In this document: positions 36,632-45,942 of the stretch, piece after piece | Layout of the letters: each line of letters starts with the position of its first letter | How positions within the stretch are numbered: the first letter of the stretch is position 1 | Assembly (NCBI GenBank): GCA_029245125.1 | Contig: JAQWPZ010000095.1 | Span: 1 to 64,000 of the forward strand | Length of the DNA stretch: 64,000 nucleotides | Reading direction: 5' to 3' | Origin: Rubripirellula sp. | GTDB taxonomy: Bacteria; Planctomycetota; Planctomycetia; Pirellulales; Pirellulaceae | Made by a program: the position numbers and the translations under genes | Notes under the pieces: generated by a model | The model's database searches: none | What the model was told of the DNA's origin: nothing | What the model saw: the letters and a program-made list of their open reading frames with translations, nothing else

Positions 36632-37861
36632 ATGAACGAACCGATATCTCAAACTGAACCAAGCTGGCCATTTCCGCGCTGGTGGGCCGCATTCGTGATC
36701 GCCTTGATGGCCGTCACGTGGAAGTTGTGGTTCACTTGGTCTGTGGCAGCGTATCCAACTGTTGCTCTGTTGGGACCGGACACTCCGGTTCCGACAAAGG
36801 TGGGCATCGCTGCATCGATCGTTCTGGTCGGCAGCCTGATCGGGATCGTGATCAGCCCGCAAAAATGGCGGGCTCTCTGGTGGTTGGTCTCCACCGCGTT
36901 GCTCATCTCGTTTGTGACGGATCAACATCGATTGCAACCTTGGGCATATCAGACGGCGATTTATGCCATCGTATTTGCCACCCTGGAGAGACGATCTGCA
37001 CAACGCTTTTTGGTTTTGATTGGGGCCAGTGTCTACATTTACAGCGCGATGGGAAAAATTGACTATCAATTTCTCCACACAGTGGGACAAGACTTCTTGG
37101 GTGTATTGGCGACCCCATTGGGCGGTTTGCCAGATGGTTGGGAACTCGCTGATCGGGCCAAAATTGCGATTCTGTTTCCAGCGACTGAGCTGTTGATTGG
37201 TTTTGGGCTGTTGGTTCCTTTCACCCGCCGCATCGCTGCGATTGCCGTGATGGGAATGCACATTGTGTTGCTTGTGATTCTGGGACCTTGGGGTTTAAAC
37301 CACAGCACCGGTGTTCTGATGTGGAATTTGTGTTTGCTGGTCCAAGCTTATCTACTCTTTTTCCAACGCCCGAATGCCTCACCTTCAAGTCCCGTCACGG
37401 AGCCCCGCAAGAGCTTGCTGTGGCTGAATGCCACACTTACAGCGTGCGTGACGTTAGCACCTCTGCTGGAAAGGAGCGGCTATTGGGACCATTGGCTCTC
37501 CTGGTCGCTCTATTCGCCTCACACGAGCCGTTTGGAGCTTGATGTGCATGAATCTGCGATTGGCCAACTTGGGCCGGAGATCCAGCCACACGTCGAACCA
37601 GACACTGATGGTGATCGCTGGCACCGTTTGGCTTTGGACCGCTGGTCGCTAACGGATCGCGGTGTCCCGCTGTACCCACAAGCGCGTTACCAGCTTGGCT
37701 TGGCGGTGAAAATCGCATCCCGTCACGGGCTGCGTGATGACATTCGTGGCCGACTTCGGGGTGTGTCGAACCGATGGACAGGAAAACGCGACGAGCAGCG
37801 TCTACTTGGACTGCAGGAACTCCGTGCTCAGGCAAAATCCTATTGGCTTTCGTGGCCATGA
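36632..37861 (+). CDS. Polytopic membrane protein, DoxX/MauE/HTTM-like
   Basis: This 409-aa protein has about eight hydrophobic segments in its first 300 residues and a soluble C-terminal tail of about 110 residues. The block SAMGKIDYQFLHTVGQDFL followed by LLIGFGLLVPFTRRIAAIAVMGMH resembles the DoxX/MauE and HTTM families, which are quinone- or thiol-linked membrane proteins. I cannot place it more precisely. The start at 36632 has gaagagcgg just ahead. An upstream TTG at 36599 is less likely. The 270-base spacer before it holds nothing clear. Confidence 0.7.
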   Translation: MNEPISQTEPSWPFPRWWAAFVIALMAVTWKLWFTWSVAAYPTVALLGPDTPVPTKVGIAASIVLVGSLIGIVISPQKWRALWWLVSTALLISFVTDQHRLQPWAYQTAIYAIVFATLERRSAQRFLVLIGASVYIYSAMGKIDYQFLHTVGQDFLGVLATPLGGLPDGWELADRAKIAILFPATELLIGFGLLVPFTRRIAAIAVMGMHIVLLVILGPWGLNHSTGVLMWNLCLLVQAYLLFFQRPNASPSSPVTEPRKSLLWLNATLTACVTLAPLLERSGYWDHWLSWSLYSPHTSRLELDVHESAIGQLGPEIQPHVEPDTDGDRWHRLALDRWSLTDRGVPLYPQARYQLGLAVKIASRHGLRDDIRGRLRGVSNRWTGKRDEQRLLGLQELRAQAKSYWLSWP

Positions 37862-38036
37862 CATTGGCTTGGTCTCAGCACCGCTCGTCTGGTCTCAGCC
37901 GGAGCGAAGCGATACGGAACGCACCCGTATCATTTTCAGGCCGGTTACCCGCGTGCTCGGTCAACAATGATCTAACTGGCAAGTCTCCACGGTCCCGAAC
38001 CGATATCGAATGCAAGCTGGATTCGCAGAGGACGCA

Positions 38037-38297
38037 TTAGATCCCCATCTGCTGCAGAATATCGGCGATTCGCCCAAGCCGCGTGGTTAACACGGGATGC
38101 GATTCTTCAAACCGCTGTGCAGAATGGGCGACCCTTTCGCTCAGGCTCTCTCCATCTTCACTTTGTCGCTCCAACGCTGATTGAATCTCAGTCATCGTGT
38201 CGCGCAAATTTCCCACATCCGTCGGATCCAGGTGATCCGCATCGGCGAGTTGTTGATGCACTGCTTCAAGTGCATCGGCGAGTTCTCGGTCCGTCAT
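38037..38297 (-). CDS. DUF4404 family small protein
   Basis: This acidic, helical 86-aa protein begins MTDRELADALEAVHQQL and ends SHPVLTTRLGRIADILQQMGI. That closing block, with 'RFEESHP' before it, is how I recognise DUF4404. No signal sequence or Cys is present. Function unknown. It is 23 bases after the oxidoreductase gene and may be read on the same transcript. The ATG at 38297 is preferred to an upstream frame extension of 13 codons that overlaps that gene. Confidence 0.75.
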   Translation of the reverse strand: MTDRELADALEAVHQQLADADHLDPTDVGNLRDTMTEIQSALERQSEDGESLSERVAHSAQRFEESHPVLTTRLGRIADILQQMGI

Positions 38298-38320
38298 CTT
38301 GGTGCCTCTGCTAACCTTTC

Positions 38321-39460
38321 TCAGACTTGCTTCCAACTGCCATCACGCCCGCTGGCGAGTACGGCCTCGCAAACCTTTTGCGTTTCTTGGGCATCCGCAA
38401 ATGTTGGATGGCAAGGTTTATCTTCATCAACGCTTTTCAGAAAATCTGCGACTTGGTGAACGAATGTGTGTTCGTAACCAATTTGCAATCCAGGAACCCA
38501 CCACTTGTCCATGTAGGGGTGTTCCCCACCGTGATCGGTGACGTGAATCGAACGCCAACCTCGCAGGCGACCCTCGTCATGGTGTTCGAAATACTCCAAG
38601 CGATGAAGATCGTGCAGATCCCATCGGATGGAAGCATTCTCACCATTAATCTCAAAAGTGTAGAGTGCCTTGTGACCGCGAGCGTAACGCGTCGATTCAA
38701 ACAGGCCGAGCGAACCGTTGTCAAAGCGACACAGGAAAGCACAGGCATCGTCGATACCAACTTTTTCCATCTTGCCAGTCTCGGTGTGCATCCGCTCTTT
38801 CACGAACGTTTCGGTCACGGCGGTAACATTATCGATAGACCCGTTCAACCAGAGCGCGGTATCGATACAGTGTGCCAGCAGGTCGCCGGTCACGCCGGAA
38901 CCAGCGGCGTTCACATCCAACCGCCAGAGCGCCGCGCCGCCTTGAGGCACGTCTTCAGAGATCGTCCAATCCTGCAGGAAGTTAGCGCGATAATGGAAAA
39001 TCCGCCCCAGCTTTCCTTCGTCAATCAGTTGCTTGGCCAATGTCACGGCGGGAACCCGTCGATAGTTGTACCAAACTGTATTTCGAACACCGGCCTTCTC
39101 GACCGCTTCCACCATCGTCGCTCCTTCTTCAGGATTGAGAGCGAGTGGTTTTTCGCAGAGGATCATCTTTCCAGCTTCAGCAGCTGCGATGGCGATTTCA
39201 GCATGCGAATTATTGGGCGTGCAAATATCGATCGCATCGATGTCATCACGCTCGATGACTTTTCGCCAATCGGTTTCGATTGACTCGTATTGCCACTGAT
39301 CAGCGAACGCTTGTGCGTTCTCTGCGTTCCGCCCACAGACGCACTTCAGCACTGGCCGATGTTGCAGCTCTGGGAAAAAATCATTCACTCGTTTGTACCC
39401 ATTGCTGTGGGTACGGCCCATGAATCCGTAGCCGATCAATCCGATATTGAGGGGTTTCAT
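38321..39460 (-). CDS. Gfo/Idh/MocA family oxidoreductase, cytoplasmic
   Basis: This 379-aa protein has a clean N-terminal Rossmann motif ([19 protein letters not shown]) and no leader. The motifs [17 protein letters not shown] and [16 protein letters not shown] follow, then the C-terminal domain with [14 protein letters not shown]. The [16 protein letters not shown] start resembles dehydrogenases of inositol and related sugars. It lies downstream of a xylose-isomerase-like TIM barrel gene on the same strand, a pairing typical of inositol or keto-sugar breakdown. The ATG at 39460 was chosen over a long upstream open frame. Confidence 0.93.
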   Translation of the reverse strand: MKPLNIGLIGYGFMGRTHSNGYKRVNDFFPELQHRPVLKCVCGRNAENAQAFADQWQYESIETDWRKVIERDDIDAIDICTPNNSHAEIAIAAAEAGKMILCEKPLALNPEEGATMVEAVEKAGVRNTVWYNYRRVPAVTLAKQLIDEGKLGRIFHYRANFLQDWTISEDVPQGGAALWRLDVNAAGSGVTGDLLAHCIDTALWLNGSIDNVTAVTETFVKERMHTETGKMEKVGIDDACAFLCRFDNGSLGLFESTRYARGHKALYTFEINGENASIRWDLHDLHRLEYFEHHDEGRLRGWRSIHVTDHGGEHPYMDKWWVPGLQIGYEHTFVHQVADFLKSVDEDKPCHPTFADAQETQKVCEAVLASGRDGSWKQV

Positions 39461-39538
39461 GCTGTTGGACTGTTCTTCGGGAAGGTTGTAAAAACGGGAG
39501 AGAAGCAGATCGGCGTGAGGCCGACAGCGGGCCAAAAA

Positions 39539-40594
39539 TTATTCGGACCAGCCATGAGCGTCTTGGACTGACAACATCGCTTCGAGAATACTGTTCCAGG
39601 TCTCGGGCTTGTGCATCACGTCATTCGGGAACATACATCCATCCCAGCAAATGTGACGGCAAGTTTGCAGCACATCGCCATGCTCATCGCGAAGCCAGAA
39701 ACCGGCATCGTGCGAGATGTCGAGCTTGCCATTCGGATCTTGGGGTAAACAATGCCGACCCGTTTTATCATGACTGCCGGTACCGTGAACGGTCGCATCA
39801 TTCTGGGCGACATGGAAATCGATGGTCCATGGTCGTAGTGCGTGAGTTAATTCCTTCAACGCTGCATTCTTTTTCTCGACATCGCTCCAATCGTAATCTT
39901 CTGGAAGCATTGCATCTTCAGGAGCGTTGTAGCCAAGCAAGTACAACAGCGTGTGTGCCATGTCGGCTTGGAATCCAAGTCTTTCGGGATGGCCGACTCG
40001 ATCGAGAAGATCGACCATTTTGCGCCAGCTTTGCATGCCACCCCAACAGATCTCACCCTCGGCTGCCAACCGCTCGTCAAATTCCTCAGCGATGTCACAG
40101 GCAGCCTTGAACGTGTCGGCAATTTTGCTTTGATTGACTTCTGGGTCGCCAATCCAGTCTCCGACCGAACAAGCGCTGTCGATTCGCACCACGCCGTAAG
40201 GGCGAACACCAAGTTGGCGAAGCTTCTTGGCGATCGTGCAACCTTTGCGAACTTGTGTCAGAAACGCCTCGATCTGTTCAGTGCTTCCTGCGGCTGACCC
40301 ACCACCGGTCGGCTCCCAAACTGGTGCGACAACACTGCCGATGACTAGATTGCGACTGCGTACATGTTCCGCCAACTTTTCCAGATCTTCGTCAGTTGCA
40401 TCGATCGAAACGTGGGGATCGAACAAGAACAGGTCGACCCCATCAAATTTCCGCCCATCGACTTCTGCAGCCGCGGTCAGATCGAGCATCGTTTCCAAGG
40501 GGATTGGCGGATCATTGCCCTCGCCACCTTTACCAACCACACCTGGCCATGCTGCGTTATGAAGCTTGGGGAAATTATTGGGATGATCAGACAT
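39539..40594 (-). CDS. Xylose isomerase-like TIM barrel protein
   Basis: This 351-aa protein of the AP endonuclease 2/IolE/xylose isomerase superfamily has metal-ligand style residues in AAEGEICWGGMQSW, LGFQADMAHTLLYLLG and WTIDFHVAQND. The Asp and His in the second and third blocks fit the usual divalent-metal site. It has no signal peptide. With the Gfo/Idh/MocA gene 78 bases downstream it forms a two-enzyme set that probably converts a sugar or cyclitol. The exact substrate cannot be read from sequence. Confidence 0.85.
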   Translation of the reverse strand: MSDHPNNFPKLHNAAWPGVVGKGGEGNDPPIPLETMLDLTAAAEVDGRKFDGVDLFLFDPHVSIDATDEDLEKLAEHVRSRNLVIGSVVAPVWEPTGGGSAAGSTEQIEAFLTQVRKGCTIAKKLRQLGVRPYGVVRIDSACSVGDWIGDPEVNQSKIADTFKAACDIAEEFDERLAAEGEICWGGMQSWRKMVDLLDRVGHPERLGFQADMAHTLLYLLGYNAPEDAMLPEDYDWSDVEKKNAALKELTHALRPWTIDFHVAQNDATVHGTGSHDKTGRHCLPQDPNGKLDISHDAGFWLRDEHGDVLQTCRHICWDGCMFPNDVMHKPETWNSILEAMLSVQDAHGWSE

Positions 40595-40664
40595 AGCATC
40601 GCAGAGGTAGGAGGAGGAGGATTAACTGTCCGCAGGACATTGAAGGGTTTAAATTCGTCAGGAA

Positions 40665-41091
40665 TCAGCCGCCGACAAAAGGAAAGTCATGGTGAGTATT
40701 GTGTCCAAAGTATCGCAGCCCGAACAATAGCTCGGTACCCGTATTCTCGATTTCGACGCCCGAAGTCGCAGCCCGGTAAGAGATAAAGACCTCATCAGTC
40801 GTATTCTCATCAGCTCGAATCATCACACACGTTTGCAAATCCGTACTGCCCATCGGGTTCCGACCCTGAACGGTGATCCAGCTGCTCGCACCCAGACTCT
40901 TCAATTTTACACTTCACACTCGGTTGCAGGGTCAGCTCCGTGGCCTTCGACAGCTGCCGTCCATTAACCGCGTCATACACGATCCGTCAGTCTTCGTTAC
41001 CCATCGCTGAATCCAATAATTGAGCTACGCTATCGGCCTTTATCAGCCCTTCGTCCAACGCGACGTTACGCATGCAGGATCGCAATACGTA
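40665..41091 (-). pseudogene. Decayed gene: in-frame stop plus frameshift
   Basis: Read on the minus strand, a protein-like stretch from 41091 (MRNVALDEGLIKADSVAQLL) reaches a TGA at 40987-40989. It continues in the same frame (RIVYDAVNGRQLSKATELTL) to about 40905, then resumes in another frame with SLGASSWITVQGRNPMGS and ends at 40665 (LLFGLRYFGHNTHHDFPF). One stop and one frameshift thus break a single gene of unknown family. The rest of the spacer up to 41287 holds a short tandem repeat and no other gene. A TGG-to-TGA change would explain the stop. Confidence 0.5.
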
Positions 41092-41220
41092 GAAACTCGA
41101 TCAGAAAAATGGCTGAAAAAATCCGCTCGGTAGTCAGCCCTGGCGGTAAATGTTTTATTAGCTGACCAGACGCGGTACAAGAACGGCCAACAAAACGCGG
41201 GATTTTACTGAGTCCCCCAG

Positions 41221-41250
41221 CGGCCATCAGCGGCCATCAGCGGCCATCAG
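41221..41250. repeat. 10-base tandem repeat, three copies
   Basis: Three perfect copies of cggccatcag stand side by side, with 'cag' before and 'cg' after continuing the pattern. They end 38 bases before the DUF4432 gene. Confidence 0.9.
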
Positions 41251-41287
41251 CGTCCCAACACCCTGCATCAAAACCTGACGATTCAAG

Positions 41288-42466
41288 ATGACGACGAAAA
41301 CGGCTTCGCTCCGATCCATTGACGATTCTCAACCGAATATTGTTTGGGATTCGGCTGCCCCTTTGACCATGTCAGTCGAAACCCGCTCCGGTGTCATCCA
41401 CACACGCTATGGCCGGTTCTCCGGCGGTGCCAGCGACCAAGTCGAGGTCGTGGAGGTCGATACCGGCGCGGTCCGCGTCCTGATTCTACCAACTCGGGGC
41501 ATGTCCATTTGGGAGCTTGATTCCGCTGGACACCGGTTCGGCTGGCAATCTCCCGTCGCGGGCCCCGTCCACCCATCGCAAGTCCCCCTCTTTGAACCGA
41601 GTGGCCTGGGCTGGCTAGAAGGTTTTGACGAACTTCTGGTGCGATGTGGGCTGGAAAGTAATGGAGCGCCTGAGAATGACGCTCAGGGAAATCTTCTTCA
41701 TCCACTTCACGGCCGGATTGGTAATCTTCCCGCCAGCTCGTTGTCAATCGAATTCGACGAAGCATCGGGGAGACTGGAACTGATTGGTGAAGTATTGGAA
41801 TCGCGATTGTTCTTTAAACGTTTGCGACTTCGAAGCCGAATCCGATTTCAAGCTGGCAGCCCGGATATCGAGTTGCTGGATGATGTCACCAATGATCTTT
41901 CCAAGCCGACGACAATCCAAATGCTGTATCACATCAACCTGGGTGCACCAATTTTGGGTGAAGGCGCGGTGCTGGAAGCGCCGGTCGAAACGCTAGCGCC
42001 AAAAGATGCGCTGTCGGCCAGCGAAATCGATCAATGGAATCAATTTGGACCACCCGAAGAAGGCTACGCCGAACGAGTCTATTTTGCCAAACTTCGGGCC
42101 GACGAATCACAGTTGACCTCTGCCATGCTCCGGGCAGCAGAAGGCGACTTGGGGTTTGCCGTCAGCTTCCACACGGGCGGCCTGCCGCGGTTTGTCCTTT
42201 GGAAAAATACTGCCGCCGAGAGTGATGGCTACGTGACTGGGATTGAACCGGCGACAAATTATCCCAATCAACGAAGCTACGAAGAAAAACAGGGACGGGT
42301 GGTCGATTTGGAGGCAGGTCAAACCAAGTCATTTCGCGTGACTCTGCATCCACTGACCAATGCCAAAGCGGTTGCCGAAATGTCACAGCGAATCACCGAT
42401 ATCCAAGGCGAGCACCAACCCGATATTCATTCGACACCACGCCCCGGTTGGTCGCCCGGCGCCTGA
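41288..42466 (+). CDS. DUF4432 family aldose epimerase-like protein
   Basis: This 392-aa protein of the galactose mutarotase-like fold has typical blocks: VRVLILPTRGMSIWELDSAGHRFGW, FEPSGLGWLEGFDELLVRCGLESNG, LHPLHGRIGNLPA, LLDDVTNDLSKPTTIQMLYHINLG and GIEPATNYPNQR. The His residues in LHPLHGRI and YHINLG and the Glu in GIEPATN line up with epimerase-type catalytic positions. No signal peptide is seen, unlike the galM product at 25517. Likely role in sugar catabolism, with the substrate unknown. Confidence 0.88.
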   Translation: MTTKTASLRSIDDSQPNIVWDSAAPLTMSVETRSGVIHTRYGRFSGGASDQVEVVEVDTGAVRVLILPTRGMSIWELDSAGHRFGWQSPVAGPVHPSQVPLFEPSGLGWLEGFDELLVRCGLESNGAPENDAQGNLLHPLHGRIGNLPASSLSIEFDEASGRLELIGEVLESRLFFKRLRLRSRIRFQAGSPDIELLDDVTNDLSKPTTIQMLYHINLGAPILGEGAVLEAPVETLAPKDALSASEIDQWNQFGPPEEGYAERVYFAKLRADESQLTSAMLRAAEGDLGFAVSFHTGGLPRFVLWKNTAAESDGYVTGIEPATNYPNQRSYEEKQGRVVDLEAGQTKSFRVTLHPLTNAKAVAEMSQRITDIQGEHQPDIHSTPRPGWSPGA

Positions 42467-42510
42467 TCGAAATCGCATCGGATCGAAATCGCGCCGGATC
42501 GAATTCACCG
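42465..42510. repeat. 16-base tandem repeat, about 2.9 copies
   Basis: Units gatcgaaatcgcatcg (42465-42480) and gatcgaaatcgcgccg (42481-42496) are followed by a shorter third copy. The run starts within the stop codon of the DUF4432 gene. The spacer up to 42764 has no other visible feature. Confidence 0.7.
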
Positions 42511-42764
42511 AATCGGCTCTGTCATTCAAAATCGCGGCGCTAACAAAGTCTCTGTGCGGTTCGAGTCATTCAATGATGCCGCAGCAACTGGTTTCGTTGC
42601 ACAAACCAAGGTCTCGCGCCAATTTCTGGCCGGGATCACCGACTTCGACTCTCGTGGGCAACTGCTCATATGACCTTCGTCGTGAATCGATCGACTTGCT
42701 GTCGAGGATCGATATGACGCAATCTTGTGATGCTTGAAATCACGCTTGGCCCAAATCAATGCAT

Positions 42765-42804
42765 GGCCAACGGACCGTTCAACGCAAGGCCAACGGATCG
42801 TTCA
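42765..42804. repeat. 17-base direct repeat with 6-base spacer
   Basis: ggccaacggaccgttca (42765-42781) recurs at 42788-42804 with one change. The second copy contains the stop codon of the minus-strand DUF3299 gene. Confidence 0.75.
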
Positions 42805-43347
42805 CTTGACCCGCAATCCAGCGATTTTGAAAATCGCAAAGTGGCTGGCACCTTTTGGTCCCGCACCGCCCGGATACTTGTAGGACTCGGTATCAATTTT
42901 GAATTGGCCTTCGACGGTGACCGGTCGCGTCACGAAATCGGTCGTTTGCCCTGGCACCATTTCAACAATCACACAATCGAACAAAGCAGCACCTGGCCCG
43001 AAGCAGCATTCCTGGTTGTCGCGAACCAAGACAAACTGGTCGATGCCAGTTTCTTTGTACAAAGTGCTGGGCAAGATGTATCCCCGCAGCTTGACCTTCT
43101 TACCGTTTAAGCTTTTCACCACGCTGTTTAAGCTGCCGTCACGGAAAGGCTGATCTTTTTCGATCTCGAATTGCAGATCATCAAAGTTGATCTCACCTTT
43201 GGCTCTGCGTGCGGAAGCCTCTTCCTTACTCTCCTTCGGCGCTGTCGCCGCCGAGTTTCGATTCGGCGTGTCCTGTGCTCCAGCAAACGAAGCGGTCGCG
43301 ACCGAAAATAGAACGATCAACGCTGCGAGCTTGGATTCAAAACGCAT
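42802..43347 (-). CDS. Secreted DUF3299-type protein with CCFG motif
   Basis: This 181-aa protein has a signal peptide (LAALIVLFSVATASFAGAQ), a charged linker, and a beta-rich domain. Its blocks include KVKLRGYILPSTLYKETGI, FVLVRDNQECCFGPGAAL and TTDFVTRPVTVEGQF. The paired Cys in QECCFGPG are the only Cys apart from one in ALFDCVIVEM, and could bind a metal or form a disulfide. It is the last of three minus-strand genes, 33 bases after a membrane protein sharing the same CCFG block. Function unknown; periplasmic location inferred. Confidence 0.8.
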   Translation of the reverse strand: MRFESKLAALIVLFSVATASFAGAQDTPNRNSAATAPKESKEEASARRAKGEINFDDLQFEIEKDQPFRDGSLNSVVKSLNGKKVKLRGYILPSTLYKETGIDQFVLVRDNQECCFGPGAALFDCVIVEMVPGQTTDFVTRPVTVEGQFKIDTESYKYPGGAGPKGASHFAIFKIAGLRVK

Positions 43348-43380
43348 AGTCGGTCATTCCTTGGTCAAAGCGCGGTAGGG

Positions 43381-44052
43381 TCAACGGATAATGTCGACCT
43401 GCATCTGATAGAAGACCGCATTATCAAAATCAGTCACGCTTTGTGGTGCCCGGTTCAAAACGAATGTACCGGCTAGCTTCTTCTTTGTCAGACCTGCTTT
43501 GGTCGTATCACCACCCACCAGCGTCACTTCAATCATATCACTACTCTTTGGTTGACCGCCAAAGCAACAGGTTCCCAAGTCCGGAACAAGAATGAATCGC
43601 TTCAGAAGCCCACTCCCAGAGGCAGGGTGGATGTAACCTTTCAGAAAAATCGCCTCGCCGTCAATTTCCAAAGCCTTGGGGGTCGGCTGATCCATCTCAC
43701 CTTTCTGCTGTAGTTCGTAAAAACGGACACGCGTGTAGCCTTCGGGCACCTCTGTCAGATAGGTGTACGTGTGCATACCACCGCCGGCCAGCATGATCAC
43801 CAGATTCAAGACCACGCCGGCGATTGCGAGCGTTTTTCCGTCGAATTCTTCGGGATATCGCGTCGTCTTGCGAATCCCGGCCAGCCCTAGCAGGATGCCG
43901 ATGACACAGAGACCCAACATTGGCGGAAAGAACACGCCGGACAGCAATCCGATCACAGCAAGAATGATCGATGCGATCGCACTGGTACTCATTGCGCGAT
44001 AAGGAAACTCGACGTCATCCCCCGCGGCGGTCAATTGAATCTCGGCAGACAT
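43381..44052 (-). CDS. Membrane protein with DUF4190-like helices and CCFG domain
   Basis: This 223-aa protein has three hydrophobic segments between about residues 25 and 100, with a typical DUF4190 pattern (ASIILAVIGLLSGVFFPPML, LAIAGVVLNLVIMLAGGG). A soluble C-terminal domain contains GEAIFLKGYIHPASGSG, FILVPDLGTCCFGGQPK and LAGTFVLNR. This second half is a relative of the neighbouring DUF3299 protein, so the two probably act together, one anchored and one free. The start is the ATG at 44052, 47 bases after the upstream gene's stop. Confidence 0.78.
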   Translation of the reverse strand: MSAEIQLTAAGDDVEFPYRAMSTSAIASIILAVIGLLSGVFFPPMLGLCVIGILLGLAGIRKTTRYPEEFDGKTLAIAGVVLNLVIMLAGGGMHTYTYLTEVPEGYTRVRFYELQQKGEMDQPTPKALEIDGEAIFLKGYIHPASGSGLLKRFILVPDLGTCCFGGQPKSSDMIEVTLVGGDTTKAGLTKKKLAGTFVLNRAPQSVTDFDNAVFYQMQVDIIR

Positions 44053-44099
44053 CTTTCAAATTCTTATCGGGAAACTCGCTCGACCGCATTGCCGCAGGA

Positions 44100-45536
44100 C
44101 TATCTCCGATTCGAGATAGCTCGCTCTGGGATCGGTTGAGTGCCCCCAGACAGCAGCAAAAACTGGCCGATCATGATGGTGATCAATGCGAGAGACAGTA
44201 CGTACGCCATCCGCCATGGGTTCGCTGCCGCAAGGCTGGCGGGGGGTACCCCAATGGCTGGAACAGGAGCTAGACCTGCGGTCGGACCCTCCGGTAACCG
44301 ACGATTGACGTCGGATCCGATCGCCGCCGCCACCTGGTGATCGGAATCAGCATCCGAATCGTTAGGCTCCCAGCTAGACGAGTCTGATTTGGTATCTCGA
44401 GCAGGAACAGGAATGGAGAAGAAAGTGTTGGCACGGCGAACGCTCTCCGCATCGATCTCCTCTAATTTTGTCAGTGCCTCTTTGGCTTCTGGCAGGGGAC
44501 ACGCTCGCAGATAATTGACGACCGGCACCCGCACCCAGTTATTTTCTGGATCGGCATCGGTGAACAACTTCACTAAACGATTGATCTGACTCCAATCACT
44601 CCACCGCGCAAGGTCGGGAATCACCAAATCGGCAAGATCCTTGCGGTCCAACACATGATGCAGCGATTCCACCAACGCTGTCCGAGGGATCACGTCACCT
44701 TCGGTGCCATGAAAGCGAACCGCCATGATAGCCGCATAAGTATCAGCGTAAGGTGCTTGTTTATTGGCCAAGAACAGCTCGTTGACGACTCCTAAACCAT
44801 CTTCTCCGGACAAAGTCAGGTAACAGGCGATGAGGGCGTCGAGTCCACCCCGAGTACTTTTCTGGGTGCTTCGTAACATTTTCTCTAGCAGCGGCAGATC
44901 CTTCTCGTCGCCGCTGACACCAAGCATGGTCAAATACAGGCGTTTGCGGTCAGTCGCCATCTCGGGGTCGCTGAGCCACTCTACCAATTGATCATGATCC
45001 ATTTCCGGCCCCAGCTTCTTGACCGCATCATAGGGAGCGATCGCGAATTCATCGTACGCATCGCGGGCTAGCATCGACTCTTTGTCTTGGAGATACGCAT
45101 GATAAAAGCGAAGCCGCTCGAGTGGATCGTCCTCTAGCTGAGTGATCTTAGAGACGTACTTTTCTGCCCGCTCGCTGATCGGCAAGCAAGACCACTGCAT
45201 TTCCGGTGGATCGACACCTGACAACATGAACCGTCGTCCAACGGTCACATCACCGTAGTAAACCGCGTTGACCTCCTGGCCAGCCCGGACCAACTCTCCG
45301 CCTTTGAGTACTTTTTCGACTTTCATCAGCACGGCGCCAGATTCTTTATCGCGATCGGAATCGCTTTGGATCGCAGTGGCGATCACAACCGCATCCATGG
45401 CGGCCATCTCTTGCCGCAGCGTTTGAGAAACAGCATTGCAGAATGGGCAAGCCATCACTCGATCGGGAACCAACATCACCGCAGCGACGAGCGTGAGGAT
45501 CAAAACATTGAACGGTCGGCGACGGGAAATCCGCAT
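44100..45536 (-). CDS. Exported CPFC-motif protein with C-terminal anchor
   Basis: This 478-aa protein has a signal peptide (FNVLILTLVAAVMLVPDRVMA) followed at once by CPFCNAVSQTLRQEMAAMDAV, a thioredoxin-like CxxC setting. A small beta-rich region (VLMKVEKVLKGGELVRAGQEV) and then alpha-helical HEAT-like repeats at about 140-370 follow. A Ser/Asp/Pro-rich linker leads to one membrane helix near the end (MAYVLSLALITIMIGQFLLL). First gene of the three-gene set with the two CCFG proteins. Metal handling or thiol exchange in the periplasm is a guess from the Cys motifs only. Confidence 0.75.
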   Translation of the reverse strand: MRISRRRPFNVLILTLVAAVMLVPDRVMACPFCNAVSQTLRQEMAAMDAVVIATAIQSDSDRDKESGAVLMKVEKVLKGGELVRAGQEVNAVYYGDVTVGRRFMLSGVDPPEMQWSCLPISERAEKYVSKITQLEDDPLERLRFYHAYLQDKESMLARDAYDEFAIAPYDAVKKLGPEMDHDQLVEWLSDPEMATDRKRLYLTMLGVSGDEKDLPLLEKMLRSTQKSTRGGLDALIACYLTLSGEDGLGVVNELFLANKQAPYADTYAAIMAVRFHGTEGDVIPRTALVESLHHVLDRKDLADLVIPDLARWSDWSQINRLVKLFTDADPENNWVRVPVVNYLRACPLPEAKEALTKLEEIDAESVRRANTFFSIPVPARDTKSDSSSWEPNDSDADSDHQVAAAIGSDVNRRLPEGPTAGLAPVPAIGVPPASLAAANPWRMAYVLSLALITIMIGQFLLLSGGTQPIPERAISNRR

Positions 45537-45816
45537 CTGAACTACCGATGTCTGAAGGGTGAGTAAAAGTGTTCAGGGCGGATTCACGATTAAAATCGGA
45601 AGATATCCCCCCCTAGGTTCTACCGAGTCTACCCGGCGAGGCGGCTGACCACCAATGGTTAATCATAGGTGGCCCAAACCACCGGTGAGAAGTGATTGCT
45701 GGGAAGTCGTTTGGAGGCCTTTGTGATTTTCACGGCAAAATCCCACCCTGAACGACTCAACCGATGGTCTCGGATGTGCCGATAGTGACGGTAAGCAGGT
45801 TCTAGGCGGTCGATTG
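45537..45816. other. Divergent regulatory spacer, no gene seen
   Basis: This region lies between the start of the CPFC-protein gene (minus) and the small secreted protein gene (plus). It has a short C-run near 45610 and no clear promoter consensus or open frame. The hairpin at 45817 is described separately. Confidence 0.5.
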
Positions 45817-45841
45817 CTGCGCGCGGTTCAGCCGCGTGCAG
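45817..45841 (+). promoter_or_regulatory. GC-rich hairpin in the leader of the small secreted protein
   Basis: Left arm CTGCGCGCGG (45817-45826) can pair with CCGCGTGCAG (45832-45841) over ten base pairs, including one G-U, with a five-base loop. It lies about 100 bases before the start codon at 45943. No T-run follows, so a leader structure is likelier than a terminator. Confidence 0.5.
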
Positions 45842-45942
45842 GCAACCCCCGGAGCCAGCTACGACCCAGAATTTGGCATACCTTTACACGATTGGCTGCT
45901 CCCGTGGGCAGTCCATCGTTCGTCTCGAGGGGGGACGCTGTG

